Below the pieces are notes generated by a model, which made no database searches, was not told the origin of the DNA, and saw only the letters and a program-made list of their open reading frames with translations. Positions 10,981 through 22,899 of a stretch of 64,000 bases of DNA are shown one piece after another. Position 1 is the first letter of the stretch, and the number at the start of each line of letters is the position of its first letter. The position numbers and the translations under genes are program-made. The stretch is from Euryodendron excelsum (taxonomy: Eukaryota > Streptophyta > Magnoliopsida > Ericales > Pentaphylacaceae): positions 13,551,001 through 13,615,000 of the forward strand of contig CM065394.1 in assembly GCA_033060915.1 (NCBI GenBank), in the 5' to 3' direction.

Positions 10981-12040
10981 TTGATTGCACAGAAAGATCC
11001 AAACTGGAAGATTGTGTCGATTATTGAAGATGTCAAAACACATCACCACCACGCAGTCTCTGACCAGAAAGCTTGGCAAGCAAGAACAAAAGCCATAGAG
11101 TTTATATTTGGCAAATGGAAAAAGTCGTTCACAAAGCATCCTAAATATCTATTGACATTGTAGTCAAGAAACCCCAGAACAATCCAAATTCTTGAGACCT
11201 TTTCTCAGGACGTAGGTCACCTAGTCAAGTACGATTGAGTATTTTAGGCAATTGTCCCTTGAATTGAGGGTTTCTAGTACAGTCTGCCATGTCATATTAG
11301 TTGATGACATCCACCTTTATGGGAAATATAAGAGTGTTATGCTTATAGCTGTTGGGATCACTACGAGGGGTAAATCTTTTCCCCTAGCTTTTTCCATTGT
11401 CAAGGTTGAGGACACCTATAACTGGTCATGGTTCATATACTTGATCAAACACTATGTTGTCCCTAGTAGGGAATGGGTCACTATAATTTCGTACTGCAAC
11501 ACGGGCATACTAAATGCCATTGAGTGAGAATGGGAAAATCGTATAGATGGTCTACCCCCTGGTTTTCACAAGTATTGCCTTCGACACTTTCGCAGTAACT
11601 ACCATAAGAAATACAACAAGGTAAAGATCAAAGACTTGGTGTAGGTTGTTGGCACAATTCATCACGTGCAAAAATGGAACAAAATAATGGAGAAAATATG
11701 AAGGATATCTACAAATTGTTATGAAGAATTAATAGAGGAGGATGCAAGTAAGTGGACATTGGCCTATGATGGTGCGTTTCGTTAGGGAATCACCACGACG
11801 AACAATTTTGAGAGCTACAATGGTGCCTTCGTAGGCGCACATAATTTGCCCATCACAGCATCTGTGCATGTAACTTACTACCATCATGTTCAGAGTTTCA
11901 TTACACGATGCAGTGAGATACAAAGTGACAATGACAATGGCCACCATTTTCCTAAAGAAGTGCAGAAGAAATTTGAGGCGTGGAACAAAATTGCATTTGG
12001 TCATAGTGTCATAGTTTTTTGTTGGTAATATATGTTTCAA
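10981..12040 (+). pseudogene. MULE transposase catalytic (DDE) region, inactivated
   Basis: This is the Mutator-like catalytic core. VDDIHLYGKYK corresponds to the first Asp block, usually DGTHLYGKYK, and FPLAFSIVKVEDTYNWSWF follows it. The block that should hold the second catalytic Asp reads IISYCNTGI where relatives have ISD-like sequence, so that residue is lost. CLRHFRSNYHKKY, a conserved C-x2-H segment, lies near 11577. Several stops break the frame (about 11161, 11525, 11641, 11698 and 11783). TNNFESYNGAF near 11805 is the usual C-terminal transposase signature. It is a dead gene, but the order and spacing are those of a full-length MULE protein. Confidence 0.85.
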
Positions 12041-12094
12041 TTACAACTTTCATTTGTTGCTGTCTCTAATGTCATTGGGTTTAATATATAAAAT

Positions 12095-12545
12095 TTGGCA
12101 ATGTATAGGGACAATGTGTCTATGAAGGTGGCCACCGGAGTAAGGGGAAGTAAAGGCGGTAATCAACAGGTCGTGACCTTTTACCCACCAAGCTATTTAT
12201 GCGGCAAATGGGTTATATACCACCTCCCTTGCTCGCACATGCTTGCTGCAACTGCAAAAGCTAAAAAAGGACCATAGTTTTTATTTTCACCACAGTACAC
12301 GACAGAAATGTATGCATGTGTGTATGCAGTTTCATTCGTGCTAATATTGGCTGAGGATTATTGGGCTCATTATAAAGGGCTTACTATTATCCCAAACCCT
12401 AGGTGCAAATGAGTAGTTAAAAAAGGATGGCCAGAGCACAATAGAATTCATTACAAAATGGATGAATCAAGGCAAAAACAAATGTTCCATTGCAATTTAT
12501 GTAAGGAACTTAGTCGTAATAGACACTGATGTCCACAGAAGAGAT
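12095..12545 (+). pseudogene. MULE SWIM zinc finger and degenerate CCHC knuckle
   Basis: CGKWVIYHLPCSHMLAA (ending near 12255) is a SWIM zinc finger, the C-x-C...C-x-H form found C-terminal to plant MULE transposases. A second frame then reads WPEHNRIHYKMDESRQKQMF, followed by CNLCKELSRNRH, a stop and CPQK. This is a zinc knuckle in which the Gly-His is lost and the last Cys lies beyond a stop. The reading frame ends only 70 bases before LTR copy B. Confidence 0.8.
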
Positions 12546-13939
12546 GCCTTGTGGCATAGTTTAATCTTTTCATTAGAATTGTTTGTATTACAAATAGGTA
12601 TTGCAATTGTATGTATTATGTCGCGGCCCGATTTTTGGGTATCCAAGGTCCTTTCGGCTCGGAGACCAAAAGCACGGAACTTTGTCACTAGAACTCATCC
12701 TCCTAGAAGGATAAGTGCGATTAGGTTTGAATTGAAGATTGGTTTGATTAAGGGCTTCGTAGAAAAATAAGAGTCGCCACCTAACTTGATTAAGGTGAGT
12801 TAGGGCACCTAAAACTAAGTGCTAATCCGAAGATTAAACTTAGGGTTTTTTAAAAAGACTTTGAAAACTCCCTCAAGAGAGGGTTTTTTAAGAAAATAAG
12901 TTGTTTAGCAACCTTTGGAAAGATTTAAGCCCTTTTGGAAAATAACTCCATTTTGGTCCTTCAAAATCAAAAATCTGTGGTCCGGGGGTTGGTTACGTGT
13001 AGGGAAGATATCCTAAGATCATCATCCTACCCGCCCTTTGGGTATCTACATGTCTAATCACCCTTTGTGCACTCACTAGAATAACTGGTTACCATTGTCC
13101 ACTAAATATCCACTTTAGAATTTTGAAAACGAGGTTTAGTCATCACCTTTCGAATGAATGATGCATGATGTAAATTTTGGAAGAAGTTTGAAAATGTGGG
13201 AGTTTTTAAGAAGTTTGAAATGAGAACTTTGAATTGATTGAAAGTTTTCGAAAAGGGGATTGGAGTTGGAATAGAAGTTATGACCGCATCATTTTAGGTT
13301 GCCTACGTATCTCATTTGGCGAGAATCAGATCATTCGTAGTTCGGGCAAGAGCCTAATTGAAAATAGGCACATTAGGGCCTTTGGAAAGTTTGAAGAAAC
13401 TTTGTGATCTTTGGAGCAGTTCAAGACACTTTGAGGTCTTTGAAAAAGTTGAACACACTTTTGTGGTCTCAAAAGCTTTGACTTGAACTTGGATGGTGGA
13501 GTGTTTTGAAAACATTTGCGAATCAAATCAAGGGAGTTTTGGAATAACTCACAAGAGTTTTGAAAATGTTTTGAGGTCTTGTTTTGAAAGCCTTGGAGGT
13601 ATGACTTTGGAATGTTTTGATAAATTAATTTTTAAAAGTGGCTTTTGAAAATGGCTAAGGGTTTGGAGTCCTAATATAGACAACCTTGGAGGTTGCTCTT
13701 GATATATCACATTCCTTTGGGGTCCTTAACCATAAGAGGGCTAAGGACACCTTAGGTTTATGACCCTTTGAAAACATTTTCGGAAATGCCTTGGAGTGTA
13801 GGGGATTTGAAGGGGTTATCGAGTTGGCCTTTTGAAATCTCAAGGGAGAATAGGAGGTTTTGGAAAAATGAGTAATAGATATAGTTTAAAATTGAAAAAT
13901 CATTTAGAAAGGGTTCATGAGTTGAAACCTTAAAGCATA

Positions 13940-14155
13940 ATAACCTATGTTGTGTTAGCCTATAGTTAAAGGTGACCTAAGGTTAGGTTGGACTAGGGTT
14001 GACTAACTAAGATTAGGTTAACCTAAGGTGAGTGAACTAGGGTCAAGTTAACCTACGGTTGGGTAACTAGGGTCAAGTTAACCTAGGGTTAGGTAACTAG
14101 GGTCAAGTTAACCTAGGGTTGGTCAACTAAGTTCAAGTTAACCTAGGGTAAAAAT
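13940..14155 (-). repeat. CCTAACCCTAGG-type repeats in LTR B U5
   Basis: Inverted counterpart of the array in copy A: AACTAGGGTCAAGTTAACCT is followed by AGGGTT(A/G)GGTAACTAGG, about 30-37 bases per unit and roughly six units. Confidence 0.7.
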
Positions 14156-15397
14156 GAAAGATGATTTTGAAAGATTGTTTGATGCATTTTTAGAAAGAGT
14201 TTTGAAAAACAAACATGTTATGCAATGAACTTTGGCAAGGCATCTTTTTGAAGATTATTTCCATGAAAATTTTGATTCTAGCCAAGAGTATGGTTTGTAT
14301 GGGTGGTGCTTGGAAACAATTCTAAGGCTCCCTCATGGCCATTATAACCATTAGCATGGGAAGAGTGCAAGGGGTCAAAAATCAATATGATAACAACTTT
14401 TTGAAGCACCATTTTTAATGGAAAGATGGAGAAAATGAATTTTTGGAAACCATCTTTGGAAAAGGATTTTTAAAAACCATTTTCCAAAGAGATCATTCCA
14501 TCAAGAGAGGGTTCCTATGGCCAAATAAAAGGGAGACCACTCAAGAGAGGGTTCCATGGGGCCATTCCAACCACTAAACTTGAAAGAAGGGAGACCTTGG
14601 AAATTAGAGAGCTAGAAAACTATTCTTATGCAAGTTAAAATACAATGATGCCAAAATGAGAGTTAGGGGGTTAGTAGGGAATTATCTAAGGCATGATTTT
14701 CTAAGGTATCATCCTAGACTTCAAGGAGCTAATTCTTGGAACCATTCTTTGAAAGAAATATAGAGCTTGGAAATGGCATGGAAATAAGAGTAGTGTAAGC
14801 ATTGTAGAACATGGTGATAAGCATAAAAATGAAGTCAAGCACACAAGACATGATCAAAATAGTAATATGCAAGGGGTCATGATCACATACAAGGCTTTTA
14901 GACTACACCACATAAACAAGGGGCTCATAGGCCATACCATCTTAAAGTAGGTTGGTGAGAGATCCCCCTACACGGTGGCTCTCGCTTACTTTTCTCTAGG
15001 CATGATCTAAGAGCCCTCTTGGCTCAAGCATGTAAGAATAGGGGATTGAAGATGGGGATTAAAATAGAGAATAGCCTAAGTAGGCTAGGAGGGAGAAGAG
15101 AAGAGTGGGGGAAGACAAAAATGTAAAAGGGATACCACCTTTTGCCTTCGACACACTTGTAGTCTTCAATGGATGCCTTAATTGGAGCTTGAATGACTTC
15201 AAGAAAGCTTGAGGGGTTGGAATGGAGTGTGTAATGGTGCATAAGGCCTTGTAAGTGAAGTGTATAGGCTTGAGGGAGGTAGAATCTAGCCTAAGTGTTG
15301 GAATGGTGGAATATATGTAAGGATTTGAGGTTCTGGAGCGGTTTCAACTGAGCTTCGCATTAATTTTGGAGATGAAATGTGCAAAAGGGGGGCCTGG

Positions 15398-15405
15398 TAT
15401 TTATA
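15398..15405 (-). promoter_or_regulatory. TATA box of LTR B
   Basis: TATTTATA on +, so TATAAATA on the sense strand, about 1.72 kb from the U3 end. Confidence 0.6.
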
Positions 15406-18090
15406 GGCAATCTGGAACATGCGTTTGGCCAAAATTTGACCTGGCATATGTAGGACATGCGCAGGTACTGTTCCATTGCCAGAATGACATGTGGCACCCT
15501 GTGTACTAATTAAATCTCGACTGTTGATCAAAATTTGGTCGATCTGATCAAAATTTGAGCGCATGTAGCATACGCTCCATCACCGGGAAGATTCGTCCAA
15601 ACTTTGTCTCGATAATTGAGCCAATCGGGAAGGTTTTGGGGGAATCGATTACACCCACGGTGTTCTCCTAGGGTTTCTTATGAACTTTCATGTTTTCGAA
15701 AAGTTTAAATTATGTTCAGAAGCATGGGATATTGTCTCGGGAAGTGTGCATAAAAGGACATATTTCTGGAGCGTTTGTGATATGCTCCGAGGGTGTTCAG
15801 TAGTAGCTATTTTCGTGCCGTGTGATCGAGGTCTTTGGGAAGCGATCTTTCTGATCGGATCATACCACTGGAAAGTACCCTGGAAATACTTTTGAGAATT
15901 TCAAGATTTACGCATTTCTCAAGTCGTTTGACGGTGCATTTTAATTAGGGAATTGGAGAAAAAGTCGACCTTGGCGGAGCGTCTATGAAAGGCTCCAGGG
16001 GTTGTTGAAAGTAGTAGTGTTTGATCCATACAATAAAGGGCTTCGGGAGGCGATCTATCCGATCAAGCCGCATCAATGGAAAGATCTAGGAATGAGCTTT
16101 TGGGAATTCCCTGATGTACGCATTTCTCAAGTCATTTGACGGTGCGTTATAACTAGGGAATCGGGGAGAAATGGCAATTTTGGCAGAGCATCTATAAGAC
16201 GCTCCAGAGAACTTTTATCGAGTCGTGAGTGTTTAGCGTCGCGAGGTCTTCCTTAGATTAGATGGGGGCTCATGACGAGATCCGCTGTTCAATAACTAAG
16301 GACCGGTGTCGTTTTGGGGTGCGTTCGGGTCGCCAAGGGCAAAATGGTCATTTTGGCTGGTTTGGTCGAAAATGGTCAGGAATGGTTTAACGTGTTGTGT
16401 CAAACGTACTAGGTCATTCTGGGATGGTTTTGGGAGAGTCTTTCACCGTTCAGTGAGATTTGTGCTGTGCTGGGATGTTCAGAGGCAAAACGATCATTTT
16501 GACCGAAGTTAGCTGGAATAGGGCTGAAATCAGATCGGATGGTGTGTGGAGTACGCCTAATAATTCAGTAATGCTTTGGAAGGGTGGACTTACTGAGTCG
16601 GACTAGCAGGTGCCGGTGTTAACCTAGGTGTTAGTTCCTGAGACCGCCCGGTCTCAGAAAACTACAGGTGCGATGTTGGTCTCTAAGAATGCCTAGTCTT
16701 AAAGAGCTACCTATAGGGGTGATGTTGGTTCCTGAGAACGCCTGGTCCCAGAAAGCTACCTGGAAGGGTGGTGTTGGTCTCTGAGAACACCCGGTCTCGG
16801 AGAACTACCAAATGGCGAACATTCTATATTGGCAGGCTAGCAAGACCTACAAGTGAACCGTCTGAAATTTGATGAGGTGTTGGTCCCCGAGATTGCCCGA
16901 TCCTAGGAAGCTACCTGGATGGCATTGGTTTTTGAGACCGCCCAATCCAAAAAGCTGCCTAGAACGGTGGTGCTTATGCTTCCAGCGGGTCCTTGTGGGG
17001 AGAAGCGACCAGTTGGTTGGACTAGAGACTGAGGAGCTCGTCTTGAGCTTGCATGTGCCGTGGTGCTTGAAAACTGCGCCCGGTCGAGTCGGAGATTGCC
17101 GAGCGGGCAACAATGGGGTGCATACATATTACATGTTAGTCTATATGTTTAATATATTTTAGTTTGTGATGCATGTTATGTTGTATTTTTCATGCATTAG
17201 ATTTTGACACACATTTTTACGAATTACACTATTTCACTATCCTTGTTATTATCCAGCATGCTCTTATTGATTTGCATTTTACTAAGTTAATAGATCTATC
17301 ATCTATTGATTTTCATTTTACTAAGTTACCAAATCTATCATTTATTATGGCATCACAATGGCGACTCGGTGGACCCATTGATGAGAGTGTACTTACATTA
17401 CAAAATGCTCATCGTTCAGAGCACCTGTGCCAACATATGGTATGTTATTTTATATTTTTTCATATTTGGCATTAACAATATATAAATTCAAAATATTTTA
17501 TAACTACTACCATTTTCATTTTTCTAATGCATTGTAATATTTACTTTACAGGATGATGAGACTCTGAATTTTTGTCGGGTGGACATGGGTTTATTCAGTG
17601 ATGATGTGGACCCTCGGATTCTTCATTATCTTATTCAAGTTGATTTCTACGGTGTATATCGGGTGGATCAGATCTAGTATGATCATGCCTTGCTCATTGC
17701 CATGGTCGAGAGAGCTAGGAGACACATGTTTCATTTGCCTGTCGGGGAGGCGATAGTGACATTATAGGATGTGTCTATTATATACGGTCTTCCAGTTGAT
17801 AGGATGCCTGTTACAAGCCCCTTGGTGCGACCATGTAGGAGTGTTGGTATCATATTTTTGCCCAGGATTTAGGGGTTGGCCTCGGTACCGAGGATTTCAG
17901 AGACGATCAAGTGCGGATTAGGTGGTTAGCTGAGACATTTGGGGCATTACCTGTAAATGCTGACGAGGTCACAGTACAACGCTATGCTCGGACATATATT
18001 CTCAGACTCATTGCCAGGGTCCTCATACCAAATCACTCCTGTAACCTGTTCAAGCCTATGTACTCACCCTAACTAGAAGACCTTGATGAT

Positions 18091-20046
18091 TGTTATATGA
18101 CCCTACCTTACTTAACATCACATTTAGCTTAATTGCATAAGATGTAGTGCATGATTATCCTAATCAAGGAGCTTGATTAGCATGTTTTAATGAGAACATG
18201 TTATATGAGGATTGATTATTTTAAGCTTAATTAATTTTCATGCTTAGTTTAATGTTAATGATGATTAATTATCATAAGCATGCTTAATTATACTAATCAT
18301 GTGAATTAGTGGTGCGTGGTGAAGCAAGGAGGTGTTAGGTGGGAGGTTAATCTCAAGCCACCAAAGTTTGTGCTTCATTATATGTGAGGCGTGGCATAAG
18401 GTGTGTGTGGTTAGATACATGTGGTATCTATAAATGGCTTCAAGTCAAAAGAACATAGAGGAAAGAGGTGCTTGTGTAGTAACTTGTGTTTGGCAAAAGA
18501 AAAAGTGAGAGGAAAAGAGAGAAAAATGAGAGAAATGAAGAAAAGAAAGAGGGATTGAAGAAGAAGGTTGTGTTTTAATTGTTTGAGGTCAGGAATCTCA
18601 AATTCATGCTTGTTTCATTGCATTTCTATTGATTGTTACATCTAAAAGACCTATTATGTCTTAGAATGGAGAATTGACTCCAAGAAGCTTGAGATTCAAG
18701 TTGGAAACTTAGGATTCTTCGTGTTTTACATGTGTCAATGTTTTGAAGTCTTGTTGGAGACTTTAGAACTTCATTTTAAGTTGTGGAGGACTTAACTTTA
18801 TGTAGGGGTAGCATGGGGGGAGCTTAAAACCATTTTTTAAAAGTTATATTTCGGACCAAGGGGGGAGGGAGTGCACTGGCACACCTGGAGAGCGCATAGT
18901 GGCGCATCACTCTACTAGAGGGTGCCAGAAATGTGTCTAGTGATGCACCTCACTGGCCAAGGTGCACTGGCTCACTCCTCTTCACTGGTTAAGCCTGTTG
19001 AACCTCCATTTTGCATTTTGTCTTTTTATGTTGCATCAGAAAAGGCTTAACACTTCTAATCGAGTTTTTAATATGTCATTGATGTATCATTCCTTATATT
19101 TATGTATTATAAGTATGAACATGCATTGATTATCCATATGTCTCATAAGTTTGACGTGGTGATGTGTGATAGGTTTGAAAGCGACTAAAGACACTCCTAT
19201 TTCACCGAATGAGTGATTCACCTTTGTTTTGTAAAGCGGATTGAGGTGGGGATATAAGATATTCTTACTCTTATATAATTGAAGGTCTTATTATCAATGT
19301 TGATGTTGATTGTTGGATTATGAGATAGCATTACATACAGCATACATTGTGTGCATAATTTGCATTACACGGACAAGGTTTAGGCAATGTGGGACTAACT
19401 TAAGGTTTAGGCAATGTGGGACTAACCTAAAGAGTGTCGATGTAAAAAATTCTAAATAACAAGCCATCAATATATTAGGACAATGTTATCAAAACAGCGC
19501 TCTCATATGTGATGATATCAAACATTGCATCATAAAGAGGTATTGCATTACATGAGACACTCTTCATTGATGATGGTGGATTATCTATTTGTGGTTGATT
19601 CAATGTTTATCTTACATTCATTCTTTATGAGTTTGATTATTTTAGTAAGCAAATTGATAATAGCTTACACCCACACAGGTTGTTTTGTAGGTAAGACGGA
19701 AGATGTTCAGTCCACTATTGTAAATATCGATGTCGAGTTGGAGAGCTTTGACGAGCTCTATTTGTCGAGTTGTACATTTGTACATGTTATACATCTTAGA
19801 GATGAGAGTCTTTTAGAGTTTGTTTATGCTTTTACTTATAATGATTTGAGAGTATGTCTTAATAGCTTTCTTATGTATTTGTATGGTGATTATGAGTTGG
19901 TTTTTATATATAATAATGTTGTTTAAATCTTATAAAATTCTTATCTTTGAAATTGTTATGAGATATCGTTTGCACGCTGGAGACCTGGGCAATCAGACTC
20001 GCCCAAAGAAAGTGTTAATGACGCTTGATTAAGAGTAGGCATGACA
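18091..20046 (+). mobile_element. Tekay-like solo LTR N inside the PMD gene
   Basis: The unit runs from TGTTATATGACCC to GGCATGACA, 1956 bases. Flanks are ATGAT (18086-18090) and ATTAT (20047-20051), a 5-bp duplication with one change. It is homologous in inverted orientation to the LTR of element M. Shared landmarks are TTAATTATCATAAGC-type AT-rich text near the start and GTGTTAATGAC(A)CCTGATTA near the end. TATAAAT at 18429 supports + as the sense strand. It splits the PMD coding text between LEDLDD and YGRYKWG. Frames inside it, for example at 19525-19926, are not recognised and are probably chance. Confidence 0.85.
18429..18435 (+). promoter_or_regulatory. TATA box of LTR N
   Basis: TATAAAT about 340 bases into the LTR, followed by an A- and GA-rich leader. 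Confidence 0.5.
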
Positions 20047-21243
20047 ATTATGGTCGTTACAAATGGGGTAGTGCAGCTCTTGCATCATTGTACAGGGGGT
20101 TATGTCGAGCCGTACGACCAACCTATGCCGACCTCATAGGCCTGCTAACATTACTATAGGTATCCTCAATATTTCAATGTGTATGTTAATCTTACATTTC
20201 AATCATCACATCATTCTCATATTATATCTTTCATAAACCAAATTTCGACATGGAAGAGATTCCCTCACATGTCGCCCTTATGCAAGACAATAGTAGACAC
20301 AATGGCCCAGCAGCTGTTGGTCATTGACGAAGAACACTTCCTTGCTAGACCATTAGGGGCTAGGTGGCACAATGATTTCCTCTTATCTAACTTATCCACC
20401 CATGTCCTTAGTGTGTATAGGGATCAGTTAGACCGACTTCAACCCGAAGAGGTGAGTGCAACATTTACATTACATATTGCATTCATGGCAGTCATATTTT
20501 AATGTACGTTATAATTGATTGTATGTTTTGGATTCTTCATTTTCCTTGGACCCCATACGAGGCCATCATAGAGTCCTTGCCCAACTATTATCAGTTTAGG
20601 ATGGACATTTGGAGGGCAATGGTCCTTCTCTTGCGTTTTGAGATGGTCAAGCTCCATCTACCAGAACATATATTGCAGCAATTTGGGTTGAGATAGTTCA
20701 TACCCCAGACGATGGACACTAGTAGGACTTTGCATCATATGGATCGTCAGGTAAAAACCACACAAGATTAGAATGAATATCGCAAGCATTATATCGGCCT
20801 ATGGGGAGAGTTGAGGGCCTGTATAGTTGACGGTGAGATTTTCCATATACCTATGGCATATGGTGATCCTTACAAACAATGGTATAGACGCATCACTCGC
20901 CTATACATTGGGAATCCAACTAGGCGCACTCAGATATGGTATATAGGTGTCGGAGGCATATTAGATATGATGGTATGAGCATTTAAATGTCTATTAAATC
21001 AATTTTACTTGAAAATCATAACAAATGCCTTAATTGTATTTTCAGGCTCAGGCATGGATGGAGGTGTACAACTTACGAGGTCGCGCTGCTTACGACTAGC
21101 CTAGGAGCAAGGCGTTGCAACATTCTATGACATACAGGAGCGTTCCATGGCATCGTTGTCCATCATAGACAAGTCACAGTGTGGCCCACATCACCGACCA
21201 CCTTTCCACAATGCCGGGCTTTTTTGTTGCCCCTTCACCCTCT

Positions 21244-21455
21244 GCGCCATACAGCATACCACCTGGTGCCACCTTTGCGAGACAATCCTCGATCCATGTT
21301 GGGTATAATGCAGGGTATGTGACACCTACAGCTTATGCCCCTTTACTCTCTGTGCCATTTGGCATGCCACTTGGTGCCACCTCTACGAGACATTCTCGGA
21401 TGCATAATAGGTATAATGTAGGGTACGTCACACCTGTGCCTTATGCACCTACTAG
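21244..21455 (+). repeat. 105-bp duplication in the PMD C-terminal tail
   Basis: Two tandem units of about 105 bases encode similar 35-residue stretches. Each contains PxGATxxR, a Tyr-Asn pair and GYVTP followed by YAP. The second unit begins at about 21349. Tails of this gene class are often low in complexity; the duplication keeps the frame. Confidence 0.7.
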
Positions 21456-21645
21456 TCATAGTTCTGGGATAGCCACACAGTGCACACCTTTTACTACTAA
21501 CGTGTACTTTGGCATGCATGATCATCATCTGCGCCCTTACGTGTCTCCAATTATTTATCAGATTGACACAAGTTGCTTCCTTACACCCCATAACCTCCCA
21601 CGCAAGTGCCTTCACACTTGCCTTAAGGTCCCAAGATGTGCCTAG

Positions 21646-22581
21646 AATGGCGGAGGACGGATGCTTAACGTCGTGCCAAAGTGCTTCAAAGATGGGCTAA
21701 AGAGTGCTCAATTAATGCCCAAGCATTGCCCAAAGCAACCCCAAAGGTGCCCTATGGACAGCCCCTCGACTGCCCATTTATGCCCCATGGGATGCCCCAA
21801 GGCAACCACACCAATGCCCATCATGGCAGCCATAGCAGCCAGCACCAATAGGCAGCAACCCAGGCACGCAAGTAGGCAGCAAGGCAAGCAGACAGCCAGC
21901 CAAGGCAGTAACAAGCAGGCAAGGCAACGGCACTCTCGCGATTAAGGGATAATCTGGCCACACTTTGCTCCACAACCTAGGGTCCAAACCCTTTTAAATA
22001 TATAAGAGTTTAAGTCCTAGCAAGCCCTTTAATGTAATTCCCTTTGTGGTGACGGTGAAGGACCAATGCCAAATTTACACATAGTATACCTTTTTGGTGC
22101 ATCTTTGGCATAGCGTTTCTCCTAACTTCGAAGGACAAATTAAGCTAGGTTTTTTTTTTCTTCAGATAGCTTTTAGCATGCATTTTTCTATTTCTAGAGT
22201 TTAGAATTTTTGGACAATTGTGGAATTAATGAGAGTCCATTATGACTCCTTGAGCACGCGCTATGTTTCCTCTTAGCAGATTGCAAATGGCTTAGAATGC
22301 TAATATGAATGGAGTATGCATGTCAGCAACCTCCCCCACCACTTTTCTTGTAAACAACCAAGTACTTGTTTTCATCTTCTAAGCATTATAAATACTTTCT
22401 CAGCAATGAAAATGCACTCATTTGTTAATTTCTTATGTATTTCTTTCCATCAATTTTCATTGTAATTGCTTGTATTTTGCCATCAAACTTGCTTGTTTGC
22501 AACCAACCGATGGAGGATTGAGCTTGGCGGGCGCCACACGGGGGACTTGTGACCTATAACCTGCTGACAAGTGCCACCCCA
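21646..22581 (+). mobile_element. 5' LTR region of gypsy element L, left border uncertain
   Basis: The right limit is set by the primer site at 22589. TATAAATA at 22387-22394 gives a promoter on the + strand. The LTR ends in GTGCCA (22576) or CCCCA (22581). The left border could not be fixed, because the PMD tail runs into a GCCC- and AGGCA-rich stretch without a clear TG start. Frames at 21661-21945 fall in this biased stretch and are not taken as genes. Confidence 0.5.
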
Positions 22582-22588
22582 TGAAAGT

Positions 22589-22600
22589 TGGTATCAGAGC
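22589..22600 (+). other. Primer binding site of L (initiator Met tRNA type)
   Basis: TGGTATCAGAGC is complementary to the 3' end of plant initiator Met tRNA. It lies 7-12 bases after the LTR end and 62 bases before the gag start. Confidence 0.85.
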
Positions 22601-22662
22601 CACAATGAGACTTGTGACCTTTGTAGCTGCAATAGATCACCATGCAACCAAAGCAATAAAGG

Positions 22663-22880
22663 ATGGTGACTCAAGCAAAGAGGATTGAGGCATTGGAAGG
22701 GACGATGGATGGAATGATCATGGTGGCCACAAGATTGGAGGATCGGGTGAGAACACTCAAACAAAGTAATGATGGTGTTATGGGTGCGGTGTTAGGAAGT
22801 GGTAGTCAAGCCCAAGATATCGAAGCTCTTCGTGCTAAGATCGTGAGTCGGCAGCAAGATTTAGAAGACTCTAAATACTG
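22663..22880 (+). pseudogene. Gypsy gag N-terminal part of L, interrupted by M
   Basis: The frame opens MVTQAKRIEALEGTMDG and continues as an amphipathic, charged helix-rich stretch (RIEALEGT, LEDRVRTL, IEALRAKI). This is the coiled-coil-like start of many chromovirus gags. Homology stops near 22880, where minus-strand M sequence begins. The capsid part resumes at about 25910. Element L is thus an ordinary gag split by a later insertion. Confidence 0.6.
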
Positions 22881-22899
22881 TCAAATCATGACAATGTTG

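Larger units (their letters stand above)
12619..17126 (-). mobile_element. Long LTR copy B, solo LTR with TSD TATTA
   Basis: The unit runs from TGTCGCGGCCCGATTTTT to GGGGTGCATACA on the + strand, 4508 bases. It is flanked by TATTA at 12614-12618 and 17127-17131. It contains no internal domain and its two ends do not repeat each other, so it is a solo LTR left by LTR-LTR recombination. Its sense strand is minus (TATA at 15398-15405). It is the inverted relative of copy A. U5 (right part on the sense strand) carries the CCTAACCCTAGG repeats at about 13940-14155 and the conserved block at 13297-13342. Confidence 0.93.
9558..21640 (+). mobile_element. MULE-PMD composite locus, interrupted by B and N
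   Basis: When LTR B (12619-17126) and its duplicated TATTA are removed, the MULE tail joins directly to the flank of the PMD gene. About 290 bases separate the two genes and both read rightward. They were therefore neighbours before B inserted. PMD genes are known to occur inside Mutator-like and gypsy elements of plants, so this may be one element carrying both. No terminal inverted repeats or 9-bp target duplication were found, so its limits are uncertain. Confidence 0.55.
17347..21640 (+). pseudogene. Aminotransferase-like plant mobile domain (PMD) gene, decayed
   Basis: The likely start is MASQWRLGGPIDESVL at 17347. Exon 1 ends at a GT donor at 17440 and exon 2 opens after an AG at 17551. 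Exon 2 reads DPRILHYLIQVDFYGVYRVD, then HALLIAMVERARRHMFHLP, GEAIVTL, stop, DVSIIYGLPVD. These are the signature blocks of the PMD family (MAIN/MAIL1-like). YILRLIARVLIPNHSC and YGRYKWGSAALASLY lie on either side of LTR N. A later exon reads TWKRFPHMSPL to LQPEE with a GTGAGT donor at 20452. FPWTPYEAII to GGILDMM then precedes another GT-AG intron (about 20971-21046). The tail is rich in Pro, Ala and Tyr. Several stops (for example near 17675, 17766, 18070 and 21098) show it is dead. The PMD in cellular relatives acts in the nucleus; no function can be claimed here. Confidence 0.85.

Noticed and set aside
19525..19926. 133-codon frame in LTR N
   Set aside because: It lies wholly inside a solo LTR, contains hydrophobic low-complexity text and has no counterpart that I can see in the related M LTR.
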